A stretch of 64,000 nucleotides of DNA from Plasmodium coatneyi (lineage: Eukaryota; Apicomplexa; Aconoidasida; Haemosporida; Plasmodiidae): contig NC_033563.1 of NCBI RefSeq assembly GCF_001680005.1, positions 496,001 to 560,000 on the forward strand, read 5' to 3'. The notes below the pieces were generated by a model. The model was not told where the DNA came from, did not search any database, and worked only from the letters and a program-made list of their open reading frames with translations. Shown piece by piece: positions 44,585-53,928 of the stretch. The translations under genes were made by a program, and so were the position numbers. Within the stretch, counting starts at the first letter, position 1, and each line of letters opens with the position of its first letter.

Positions 44585-44886
44585 TTCTCATTTCGTCCTG
44601 TACATTCTAAATACGTACTTATAATCCTATAGTTTGGCAATTTGATCCCCTTGTAAAATATGATGATGTCATTTACTTTTACTCCTCCGGGTAGATTTAA
44701 CTTTTTTATAAGCAGCCTCTTCAGCATTTGCACATCGTAGAAGGGGAATATCAGCAGGCTGATGTGCCTGTTCCCGTTTATTTCATAAAACAGCGTGCTG
44801 ATCACATCGTTCTCATCGTTCACCCTCAACGCGTTGTGCGTGCTGAAGTACATCTGCTGCGACATCGGCAGGCTGTTGCTCCCCAT
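41763..44886 (-). CDS. PI3/4-kinase family protein with ubiquitin-like N-terminus (plant PI4K-gamma type)
   Basis: Four exons: 44886..43826, 43728..43632, 43493..43248, 43121..41763. The model closes at 920 residues. I chose MGSNSL over an in-frame Met nine codons upstream, whose extra residues are hydrophobic and out of character. Residues ~35-95 resemble a ubiquitin-like fold (ISLLIFPFYDVQMLKRLLIKKL, DIIIFYKGIKL). A Lys run is encoded by an A-tract. The kinase domain follows: GGTYLLFNSKKKVCSVFKP with the ATP lysine, GEGASREIAAYILD, catalytic loop MNLDRNDGNIL, and metal-binding IDHGLIMP formed across the exon 1-2 junction. Exon 3 is helical. Exon 4 holds a long Asp/Glu/Ser/Lys-rich insert and ends in a conserved-looking block (KIFEKLFFETFENYVKRY). 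Plant members of this type phosphorylate proteins rather than lipid, so substrate is open. It is a core gene lying between the two pir islands. Confidence 0.88.
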
Positions 44887-47263
44887 CGTGTAGCGCAGAA
44901 AATGCAACAGCAATTATTAAAAAAAATGTGAAATCCAGAATGGGCCACGTGTGTGTGTGTCTTACAGGCAGGATGTGACGTCTGCCGTACCGCGCCAACG
45001 GGGAAAATCGTCACTCGATACAGTTGTTACGGTAGCTCTTGCGTACTTCCGTTACACCTGTTACCCTCGCAGAAAATAGATAAACGGGGACCCAAGTGGC
45101 ACTGGGTGAGTGCACATGAATCTTCGCGCGGGTGACCGACGTATATGTGTGCGGGGGGTGCATTCCCTCGAGGACGGATACGCTGTGTTAGTGAAGTGCC
45201 GTCAAGAAGGGGCAGTCTTAACACTTAGCAGCGTTAACAAATAGCAGCTTTGACATCGCGCTCACTTCCTCGCAGTCCCCCCCTTCGCAACATTCACACC
45301 GACTGCATACTCACATGCGGATATAGGTATGCACACAAAAGCAGCGCCGTTTCCGGGTGTACTCCCCTTCAGTACCATCTACACCGCTGCTCCTCTTCGC
45401 TATGCAGGGGTATATTCCTGGGGAAGGGGCACTGAAGCGGCGGTGTAGAGGAAGCAGCAGAGTAAGACACTTAGAGTCATGCCCACACCATACTTATATA
45501 CGTGTTGGCTTCCGAGCAAAGGTATATGTGTGCATTTACAATGGACTCCCCCCCCTGACGCGGCGCCATTAGAGTACACCCCACAATGAGAGCACGCTCG
45601 GGGGGTACAACTGCGTGGCGAGAATATAGTCACGAACTCATCTGACGAAGCAGCAATGAAGTGGGAAGGTGAGCAAATGAACAGATGAACAGGTGACAGG
45701 ATGTACCCTTCGGGAACAGAACTGCACTCGCTCCGGAAGAATTTCCGTAAAAGGGGGCAACATAAATGAAACACATAAAACATACACAACGACAAAACAA
45801 CACAAAATGAAGCAAAGTGAAGTAAAACGAAACGAAACAAGTGGCTGTGTGGAAGTACACGTGCGCTTAAGCAATACATGCGTGTAATTAATCACGTCAA
45901 ATTATTGTGTACATATGCCCTTACCTAGGGTGAAGTGGTGTAATAAATTCAGAGGTGTATGTAGCGGGTGGGGAGATCAATTCAATTGGGAATAAAATGG
46001 GGGACGCGGGAAGCATACACAACGCTACGGCGAAATGGGGAACGCTGCACAAAAAGGCACATTCGTATGGTGTATTTCCATGGTGCCTTTGCACGGCACA
46101 TTTGCCTCCGCGCTAAATGCACGCGTGTATAAACAAATGAACTTAGCAGAAGAAAGAAGTGCGTAACAATCGCAAGTGGGAAAGATGCAAAAATGCGCCA
46201 ACAGTTTTGTACACATATAAATGGCTTTTTTTTTTTTTTTTTTTTTTTTTTTATTTAAAGCAGCCGTGTGGTATACACGTAGTGTATGCATGTACGTGTT
46301 TAAGAGGCATATATTTTCCCTTCCTCCGTGAAATTGCATTTGCGTGCGTTCGCGTAAGCACACTATTTGCTGTGTACGTGTAAATGGGACTTCACACTTG
46401 GGTGTACAAATACATGCATACTTCATATATATGTACATATATTTACGTACCCCCCATGTGGCTGCTTTAAGTGTTCCTGCCACTTTCCCTTTTCCGCCGA
46501 ACAGGGCTACCACGCGACGCATGGATGGGTTGACAACGTGCATTCGCGTCCCATACGTGTGATGCCGGTACCGCCGCAAAATAATGCAACAGTTACACTG
46601 TGCCACGTGCGAATCGGTGGCCACGCAAGATTATATCTTCTATAAAGTTAAAGCTGACTTTGTTCATTCAGCGAAGTGGCGGAAGTGCAATTGGCGTTTT
46701 TCATCCAGTTGCTCATTTTTTGCGTCAAACTAGCTGTATTTGCTTTTACGCTGTCTGTTTTTTTTTTCTTTCTGTTCTTCATATTTCTTTTGTCTGTTCT
46801 CCCTACATTTGTATATTTGAATAACTGCATCAAGGGAAGGTACTCCCAAAAAGGGGCGCGAAAGAAAGAATAAAAAAAAAAGTTCTTACCCTTCTCAAAG
46901 AAATATTCATATTTAAAAAAAAAAAAAAAAGGAAGAAAACATATTATTATGTTAAAATAAGAAAAATTATGAAGATAAGAATTCGTAACAAAGTGAATGA
47001 ACACTTTAAATATTAAGTAAAAAAATGGCAAATAAGTGAGAATAGAATGGAAAAATATTTTTTCTAACTTATATGGATTACACATTAACATGACCACTAT
47101 AGTACAATGGAAAAGATAAAATAAAAAAAAAAAGACAAAAGGACAAAACAGGAAGAAGCCAATTTATTTTTTCACTGCATAAACTATGCGGTTATTCATG
47201 ACTCCCTCAGGGAGGGAGACATTCCCCTTCCTCCCTTTCCCCATCCAGGTTGCATTGTACGTG
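44887..47263. other. Intergenic, PI4K-like promoter and left edge of second pir island
   Basis: About 2.4 kb without a supported gene. 44,887-46,640 has core-like composition and should hold the promoter of the PI4K-like gene. It includes a T27 tract at ~46225-46252. From ~46,650 the DNA becomes AT-rich, with A-runs at 46872-46881 and 46915-46931, and leads into the tail exon of the next kir gene. Open frames 46025..46624 (-) and 46648..47097 (-) run through homopolymers and resemble nothing. Confidence 0.5.
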
Positions 47264-49188
47264 TTACATGCGACCGTAACCTATATTGTTACGGTGATGA
47301 CCTGGCCTACTATTGTCTGCTCTTGTTCTTCCATTCCTGCTAGATCGTCCTGTCTGCGCACCACGAGAAAGTAGTGTGGTCGAATAATCTGTTATGGACA
47401 AGTCTGTTGAATCATTCTCTGCAGTTGGACCTATAGTAGATGTTTCTGTTAAATTGTCAATGTCGCGTCTGGATGATCTTCTCTTTCTTTTTCCACTTGA
47501 GTGGTTACCAAACCAAGAGGTTAAGGGAGTGTACTAAGGAAAAAGAAAAAGAAGGGGGTGAGGTTTAGGGTTTAGGGTGTGAAAGTACGGTTCAAGGTTT
47601 TAGGGTTTAGGGTTTAGGGTTCAGTCTTTAGTGTTTAGGGTTTAGGTTTTAGGGTTCAGGATTTAGGGTTTAAGGAGGAACAAGGAGCAGTAACTCCTAA
47701 GGGAAATAAGGTTGTTATGTATGGTTGGTGGAACGTTGTTAGGGTGGTGGTAGTAGGGTTGTTAGGTGGTTTGTTAGGTTGGTGGTAGGTGGGTTGTTAG
47801 GTGGGTTGTTTGGTGGCAGGGTGGTAGGATGGAAGGGAAGGTTGTTAGGGGTGGTGGAAGGAAGGTGTGTTGTTTAGGGGTGGTTGATGGAAGGAAGATT
47901 ATTAGGGGTGGTTGGTGGAAGGAAGATTGTTAGGGGTGGTGGTAGGTGGAAGAATGGTTGTTAGGGTGGAAGGAACGTTGTGTTAGGGGTGGGTTGGTGG
48001 AATGAAGGTTGTTAGGCTGGTAGGTTTTTTGTTAGGTGGAAGGTGGGGTGTTATGAGGAGAGCCTGTATTAAGCATGTAGTCATATGTAATGTGCATAGT
48101 TCATTCTATATTTTTCTGATAATATAAAAGAGTGGTGTGCACATATTGGTTATGTTCTTTATATTTGTAATGTTGTGGGTGTAATTGTAGCTATGATATT
48201 ACTTTATATAGCAGAAAAGGAGCAACAGTGAGTCCAAGAGTAGCCAATACGGAGGTAATAGATGCTGTGGTTGTGGCTTTGGGAAGTGCAGCCTCTAGTT
48301 CTGCGTTTGCAACGGAATATTCCATATTTTTTTTATATGCAGCTTCCCATTCAGCATCTGCGGTACAGTACAATTCTAATAATTTCACCGTATCACAGTA
48401 TTCCCTGTACTTACTATTAAATTCGTTACAATATGGAACATTGTTATGTTGCCGCCCTGCTACGCAACGTCCACCAACAGCCTTACATGCTTCTAGAACT
48501 CCCTTGCGGTAATCTTTCCATTCGTCCTTACAGCTAGCCCCACCAATTAGTATATTCCCTTCTATTGTAATATAATCGTAAGAATAATCATGTACTTTTT
48601 TTCTATCGCTGAATGTTTTTCTGTCAATACGTTCACAGGTAACGTTAAATCCTTCACTTGCATACTCCGCCTTCATATTTTTGCAAATGCCGTCTATGAA
48701 AGCCATGAATTGGGTCTCCCTTGGATCCTCCCCCAGTTTGTCCAGGACTTCCTGCCCTATCCAATAATATAAGGAATTATAGCGCTCCCTCTTTATTGAT
48801 GGATCCTCACTTCCCATTTGGGATGCAGCATTGCACGCGCCACAAATTTTCTTCCTATAACCCTCTTCCGTAAGAAAAGGCTTCAGAGCAAGCTCTATAT
48901 TATCCTGGCTTCCACTTCCACATGTTCCCTCCTGGTCTTTGAACTTATCATAGAAATTGGCCTTTGAAGGTAAATCCTGTGGAAACTGATCCTGCAAATA
49001 TATAGTTAGCAAAGAAGGGATGAAGGAGGATGAGTGTGTGGAAAATATATATACCTACATATACAACTATATATACTATATATATGTACATATATATGTG
49101 GAAACACATTATTCAAATGGCCCCCCTTCTCACTTCCTTCCTCCTTTTTGAAATAAAGGAAGGAAAAAAAGCGTCTTACGTCATCCAT
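47264..49188 (-). CDS. KIR/PIR family protein, single domain
   Basis: Proposed exons, phase 0: 49188..49180 (Met-Asp-Asp|GTAAGA), 48991..48203, 47533..47264; 355 residues. The 9-nt first exon is less certain than the others. Exon 2 has the classic family pattern: DQFPQDLPSKANFYDKF, RYNSLYYWIGQEVL, CERIDRKTFSDRKKVHDYSYDY, YCNEFNSKYREYC, then a membrane segment (~246-266) ending LLYK. The tail exon was too short for a long-open-frame search. It reads YTPLTSWFGNHSSGK, is basic then Ser/Thr-rich, and ends HHRNNIGYGRM, a typical kir C-terminus. The 669-nt last intron (48202-47534) carries telomere-type and G/T-rich repeats. It is head to head with the kir gene at 50837. Predicted exported variant antigen. 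Confidence 0.85.
47562..47674 (+). repeat. Interstitial telomeric repeats inside a kir intron
   Basis: About ten perfect or near-perfect copies of GGGTTTA/GGGTTCA (for example TTTAGGGTTTAGGGTTTAGG), interrupted by short non-repeat pieces. This is the Plasmodium telomere heptamer, G-rich on the plus strand, so the kir transcript carries the C-rich complement. The array lies just after the last acceptor site of the minus-strand kir gene, within the intron. Interstitial telomeric repeats near variant genes are known in P. knowlesi. Confidence 0.9.
47700..48060 (+). repeat. G/T-rich degenerate repeat in kir intron
   Basis: About 360 bp of degenerate units built from GGTTGTTAGGGGTGGT and GGAAGGAAG, continuing on from the telomeric repeats through the same intron. 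The plus strand is almost free of C. Several GGGG/GGTGG clusters could fold as G-quadruplexes. The complementary (sense) strand resembles the pyrimidine-rich intron of the kir gene at 50837-52310. Confidence 0.85.
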
Positions 49189-50836
49189 TCTTTCCTATAT
49201 GTGCACACGTTTTTCTTTGGTACATATGTTCTACCTTTTAAAAAAAGAAGGTGGTTGTGTTGTTGTTTTGTTGTTGTTCTTCACACAAGTATGCACTTTG
49301 TACATAGAGGAAGTGTAAAAGGGAAGGAAGTGTTGTATGTATGTATGTATGTGTATATGTATGTGCAAAAAATTTTTGTTGTGCTTTATGATGAATGTAA
49401 ATGCGAAAATTTTGTTGTGCTTTATTTATGCCTCTTTGATTTGTTTGTTTTGTTTGTTTGTTCATGATTGGATTGTATTATTGTTAGGTGTGTGGAATGT
49501 TGAGAATTTTTATTTTTCTTTATTCATTAATGTATATATTTTTTAATTTTTAGGTGATGATAACACATTATACATGTGCATGGAATTATCATGCACACAG
49601 TTGAAATAGAAATATAAATGAATTTGCTGGAATAATAGTAAAGAGGGGGAAAAGGAGTGGAAAAAATGGCAAAGCCCTTATACACCTTTCATATATTCAC
49701 TGCACTATTCTATTGGATTATATATAACAACCTGAAGCACTATATTATTATTTGTACTCTTCCGTTATTGTGTACATATGACTGTATTTCTCCTTGGGAG
49801 AAATTTCTAGCATGTGTTATTAAAATATTTTTTATTGTTCTTTCTCAAAGATTATTAAGAAGTTGTTGACACATGCACATATATATTCTGCATAGTTCAT
49901 ATATGTAAGTAAGGAGCACATTTATCCACCCTTCCACCTTCCATCCAATATGTGCACATTTTCGTATATGAACATTGTGCAACACACCCTTCTTCCTTCC
50001 CATTCGTACATATGCTTAATTAACTCATTCGATCCATTAGATGAGCTGCTTTCAAAAAAAATATAAATAATTTGAGTATACACATTGATGGAAGGAAGGA
50101 GGGGGGTAAGTGATCCGTATATATGAACTGTATACCATATATATCTACGTTAATAATTATTAATAATTTTTTTTTTTTTAGCAATAGTAGAACACAAAAT
50201 GAATAGAATACATGCGCAAATTTTTCTTACTCAAAAAAAGAAATTGTGCTGTCGCTCCCCACCCCCCTCTTATTGTATACATTAGAGGAAGTATGTGTAT
50301 AGTAATAGCAGTGTTCTGAAGTAGTTTTACACATTTGAATAATATAATTGATGTATGTATGGAATATATAAGAAGCCTAACCATTTCTTTTTTTTTTTTT
50401 TTTTTTTATTCTGTTTACTCAATACATTTGTTCTTACTTTGTACTATTAGTCGAACATATGTACTGATTTGATGTACATACGTACACATATGTATGCACA
50501 ATCTCTTTTCTGTTACTTTTGGAAAAAAAAATTAGTAGTGTAATATGTGTACGTATGGTTTTTCACAGACAGAGAATAAAAAGTGCAAAATTTTCAATAT
50601 TAATCAACATTCACATATTCTCATCCATATTCATATTCACCCATTCATAATAGTACCCCATATTTAATCGTACAGATGTATATTCCACTATTCATAATTA
50701 TTATGGAACATGTTAAAAATGTTCCCACACACATATATATTACAAATATATAAATATATATAGAAGCAGCAACTCACATTTTATAACATATAAATTCACA
50801 TTCCACATATACACAAGAAATGTATATAAGGAAAAA
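49189..50836. promoter_or_regulatory. Shared AT-rich region between head-to-head kir genes
   Basis: About 1.65 kb separates two divergently transcribed kir genes and should hold both promoters. It is AT-rich, with a GTATGTATGTATGTGTATATG-type microsatellite at ~49336-49362 and T/A tracts (~50168-50180, 50389-50407). No coding frame is supported. Confidence 0.4.
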
Positions 50837-52310
50837 ATGGCACCAGGGCAGGTTCGTTCTGTATATTTCAAAATAAATACATAAAAAATAATAAGCACAT
50901 AACATTCTATGCAATAACCCACAATTACTTAAAAAGTGAGGGATACATTGGAGTACAGACTCACATGCTGCACTTCTCTGCCAATTATATATTTGTAGGG
51001 AGAACTTTTAGAGAAGTTACCCCCATGGACCCAATTTTACGAGAACTTCGAAGTGGGCGCAAAAAAATGTGCAGATGGTTGCACAAGTAATATAGAGGGG
51101 GCTCTGACTTTAATAACAGATGCAGTTCTTAAGGCTAAAATTGAGGATGCATGGTCCTATTTATCTTATATGCATAAAGGCAGGGGAAATTCGAAGAATA
51201 CTGCCCCCTGCTATTTTTTGTATTTCTGGATAGGGAGCAAACTATCTGGGAGTTCTGCGAAAAACAATTTCAAGCATATCCTATGGACTATTTGTAGAAG
51301 TATAAAGGAGATATATAGAAACGATGAATGTCAGGATATATGCGACAGTATTGACCTGGACATATTCCATCCTAGGAAAACAGTATTCGAATTTTGGCAT
51401 AACCACAGTATTATACGCGAACTATTAGAGCACAGTGGGCCTCAGGGCATTACGCAATATGAAACTTACTTCCAGGGCGTCCGTACAGCATATAATGCCG
51501 TAAAGGGAAGTTGTACAAACGGGGGAGGTCATCAGTACTGTACAAAATTTTGGCCAAATCATGAGCAACAAATTAATGATAAACTATCCGAATTGGAAAC
51601 AAAATTAAAATCTGTACAAGAAAATAGAGTGCTTGAAGCACAAACAGCATATACCAAATTAGACCAATCTGTTCGTTCTGCCACCACCAATGCAACCGTT
51701 TCTTCCATCTTCGGCACCTTAGGATTAACAGCTGTTTCTTTTCTATTATATAAGGTAACAATTATACGTAACATTGAAATATTAAAAATTTAATCCTCGT
51801 CCATCCTGCCTTCCTTAGACAACCCCTTCCATCCTTCCCTCCTTAGACCCCTTCCTCCTTCCTTCCTTTCTTCCTCCTTAGACCTCCTTCTTTCCACCCC
51901 CTAACAACCTTCCTTCCACCTACCACCCACCTAACAACCTTCCTTCCTCCTAGTTAGACCACCTTCCTTCCTCCTTCCTTAGACCTTTAACCTCCTTAGT
52001 CCTCCTCACTTCTCTTCTAGCCCCTTCCACCTTCCTAAGGAAGGTTTCCTTCTTCCAACACTAAATGCGAAATCCAGCATCCACTCCCCTCCTTCCTTCG
52101 TAGTACACTCCCTTAACCTCTTGGTTCGGTAACAATTCTTCCGGAGGAGGAAGGGGAAGCACAAGAAAAAGAAGATCAAACGAACAACAATTTGACGAGT
52201 TAACAGAAACTTCAACAACAGAGGACTTCACAGGAAGTTCAGAAACAAGTTCCACGTTTGATCCCACTACAGTATGCTCTTCCACGTACACAAGACCGTC
52301 TACCAGGTGA
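50837..52310 (+). CDS. KIR/PIR family protein with shortened tail
   Basis: Three exons, phase 0: 50837..50851 (MAPGQ), 50999..51754, 52104..52310; 325 residues. The PIR domain starts GELLEKLPPWTQFYENF and includes CYFLYFWIGSKLS, CDSIDLDIFHPRKTVFEFWH, YCTKFWPNHEQQ and a helical segment (NDKLSELETKLKSVQEN). The membrane segment (~237-257) ends FLLYK. The tail exon reads YTPLTSWFGNNSSGG, is basic, then Ser/Thr-rich, and stops at a TGA (52308-52310). In the same frame a further 16 codons to a TAA at 52359-52361 still look like a kir C-terminus (RQNIGY), so the stop may truncate the tail or be recent. The 349-nt last intron is pyrimidine-rich. Predicted exported variant antigen. Confidence 0.85.
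51792..52060 (+). repeat. Pyrimidine-rich degenerate repeat in kir intron
   Basis: Degenerate CCTTCCTTCCTTAGACC and CCACCTACCACCCACC units fill most of the last intron of the plus-strand kir gene. The sense strand is about 80-90% pyrimidine by eye. It is the same type of sequence, in the same orientation relative to transcription, as the intron repeat of the neighbouring minus-strand kir gene. Confidence 0.85.
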
Positions 52311-53094
52311 GGAGAAACAAATACACCGAGTCGCCAGAATATAGGTTATCATAGCACATAAAACACTGAAAAAGTGCCTTTTCCTACGCCCAAAATCATA
52401 AAATGTGTGTAAGTTTCCTCCTTTTAAAACTGTAATGTTCCACACTGGAAGCCACAGTGACTCACCGTTCTGAGTACGTAACCATAGTAATCATGAAATG
52501 TAAGGGAAAAAAATTTATAAAAATGGCTTAAAAATAATATTTAATTTATTCGTGCATCATAAAATGTACATGATATAATGTACGTACGCCACGCGCTTCC
52601 TCAATTATTTGCTATATATTTCGATATGTGAACTAATGTTCGCGACCATAAGAAAAAGAAAAGCATCTCACATATATATGCAAGAAAAGGCGTATATTCC
52701 TATGTCCTCATTTCCCCTATTTGGGTTTTCTTCATTTGCATAGTGCATATAAAGAGCGATAAAACAGACTTAAAAAAAATGTTGCTCCTAAGAATAAAAT
52801 TTACCCATGAAAATATTGAGAGAACACTTCTTTATGTTGGACCTGTTCCCTGTCGCTTTCTATTTTTTTTTTTTTTCAATTTTTCCAAATAAAAAAAAGA
52901 GAAAAAAAAAAAAAAAAAAAATTAAAATGAAATAGGGAAAAAAGAAATTAAAAGAAGAGAAGAAAAAAAAATAATAAGAATAATAAGAACAATAGGAATA
53001 AAAAGAATAAAGGAAAAAAAAAGAAAAAGGAAAAAAAAAGAGGAAAAGAAAGAATAAAGAAAAAAAAAAGGAGTAAATGAGTAAAGGTGTGTAA
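52311..53094. other. Intergenic downstream of kir gene, with A-rich tract
   Basis: 3' flank of the last kir gene. 52,860-53,080 is an A-rich low-complexity stretch: an A20 run near 52902-52921, then AATAATAAGAATAATAAGAA-type sequence. No gene is supported. Confidence 0.5.
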
Positions 53095-53690
53095 GGTTTC
53101 ACATTAAAGGTGTAGTATTTCGCTTTTAGGGGTGTAGGATTTCGCATGTAGTGTGTATAGGATTTGCCACTTAGGAAGTATAAGATTCTAGTTTTAGGGT
53201 GTATAGGATTTCGCATTTAGGGTGTGTGTAGGATTTCGCATTTAGGGTGTGTGTAGGATTTAGCATTTTAGGGTGTGTGTGTGTGTATGATTTCGCATGT
53301 TAGGGGTGTTTGTGTAGGATTTCGCATTTAAGGGTATATGTAGGATTTCGCCTTTTAGGGTGTGTGTGTTGGATTTCGCATTTTAGGGGTGTACGGTGTA
53401 GGATTTCGCATATTAGGGATGTGTGTTTATAGGATTTCGCATTTAAGGGTGGGTATGTGTAGGATTTCGCATTTTAGGGTGGGTATGTGTAGGATTTCGC
53501 ATTTTAGGGTGGGTATGTGTAGGATTTCGCATTTTAGGGTGGGTATGTGTAGGATTTCGCATTTTAGGGTGGGTATGTGTAGGATTTGACATTTTAGGGT
53601 GTGTGTAGAATTTCGCATTTAAGGGTGGGTATGTGTAGGATTTCGCATTTTAGAGTGTGTGTGTAGGATTTCGCATTCAGGGTGTAATGT
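53095..53690 (+). repeat. 30-bp minisatellite with telomere-like core
   Basis: Tandem units of 30 bp built as GGATTTCGCATTTTAGGGT plus GGGTATGTGTA. Five consecutive copies at 53431-53580 are identical except for one unit with TTTAAGGG. Looser units of 25-35 bp, with GTGTGTGT spacers, extend the array on both sides from ~53095 to ~53690. Each unit contains TTTTAGGG, close to the telomere heptamer. The array reads open in the plus frame (RISHFRVGMC repeated) because 30 is divisible by 3, but it has no start context or gene around it, so I do not call it coding. Confidence 0.9.
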
Positions 53691-53697
53691 TTCTAGG

Positions 53698-53868
53698 TTA
53701 TGGGAACAAGAATGTGGCCTGGTTGTTTAGTTGCTTCAGGGTATACGAACAACAATGTGGCTTGGTATTTTGGCTGTTTTACGGTATATGTACAAGAATA
53801 TGGCCTGGTGTTTATCTGTTTTGGGGTTTAAGGACAGCAATGTAGCCTGGTGTTTCAGCTGTTTAGGG
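53698..53868 (+). repeat. 43-bp tandem repeat, four copies
   Basis: Four diverged units of 42-44 bp, each with the core ACAAGAATGTGGCCTGGT followed by a T/G-rich stretch. They follow the 30-bp array directly and mark the right edge of the AT-rich pir island. An A27 run follows at ~53901-53928. Confidence 0.8.
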
Positions 53869-53928
53869 AGGGATATGCATCTAAAGTGTGCATACAAAAG
53901 GAAAAAAAAAAAAAAAAAAAAAAAAAAA

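Noticed and set aside
46025..47097. Minus-strand open frames of 199 and 149 codons
   Set aside because: Both cross homopolymers or AT-rich DNA giving Lys or Phe runs; no resemblance to kir exons or other families.
49030..49467. 145-codon open frame (+) between the head-to-head kir genes
   Set aside because: Tyr/Ile/Phe/Val-rich composition from AT-rich microsatellite DNA; overlaps the kir first-exon candidate on the other strand.
53431..53580. CRISPR-like array
   Set aside because: Units are directly adjacent with no spacers, and the DNA is from a eukaryote; it is a minisatellite.
53362..53618. Open frames over the 30-bp array (RISHFRVGMC repeats) as a repeat protein
   Set aside because: A 30-bp unit keeps any stop-free frame open on both strands; there is no start context, signal or flanking exon.
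34370..53870. SICAvar genes in the islands
   Set aside because: No Cys-rich SICA domains or many-exon structure; all four variant genes have the PIR exon pattern.
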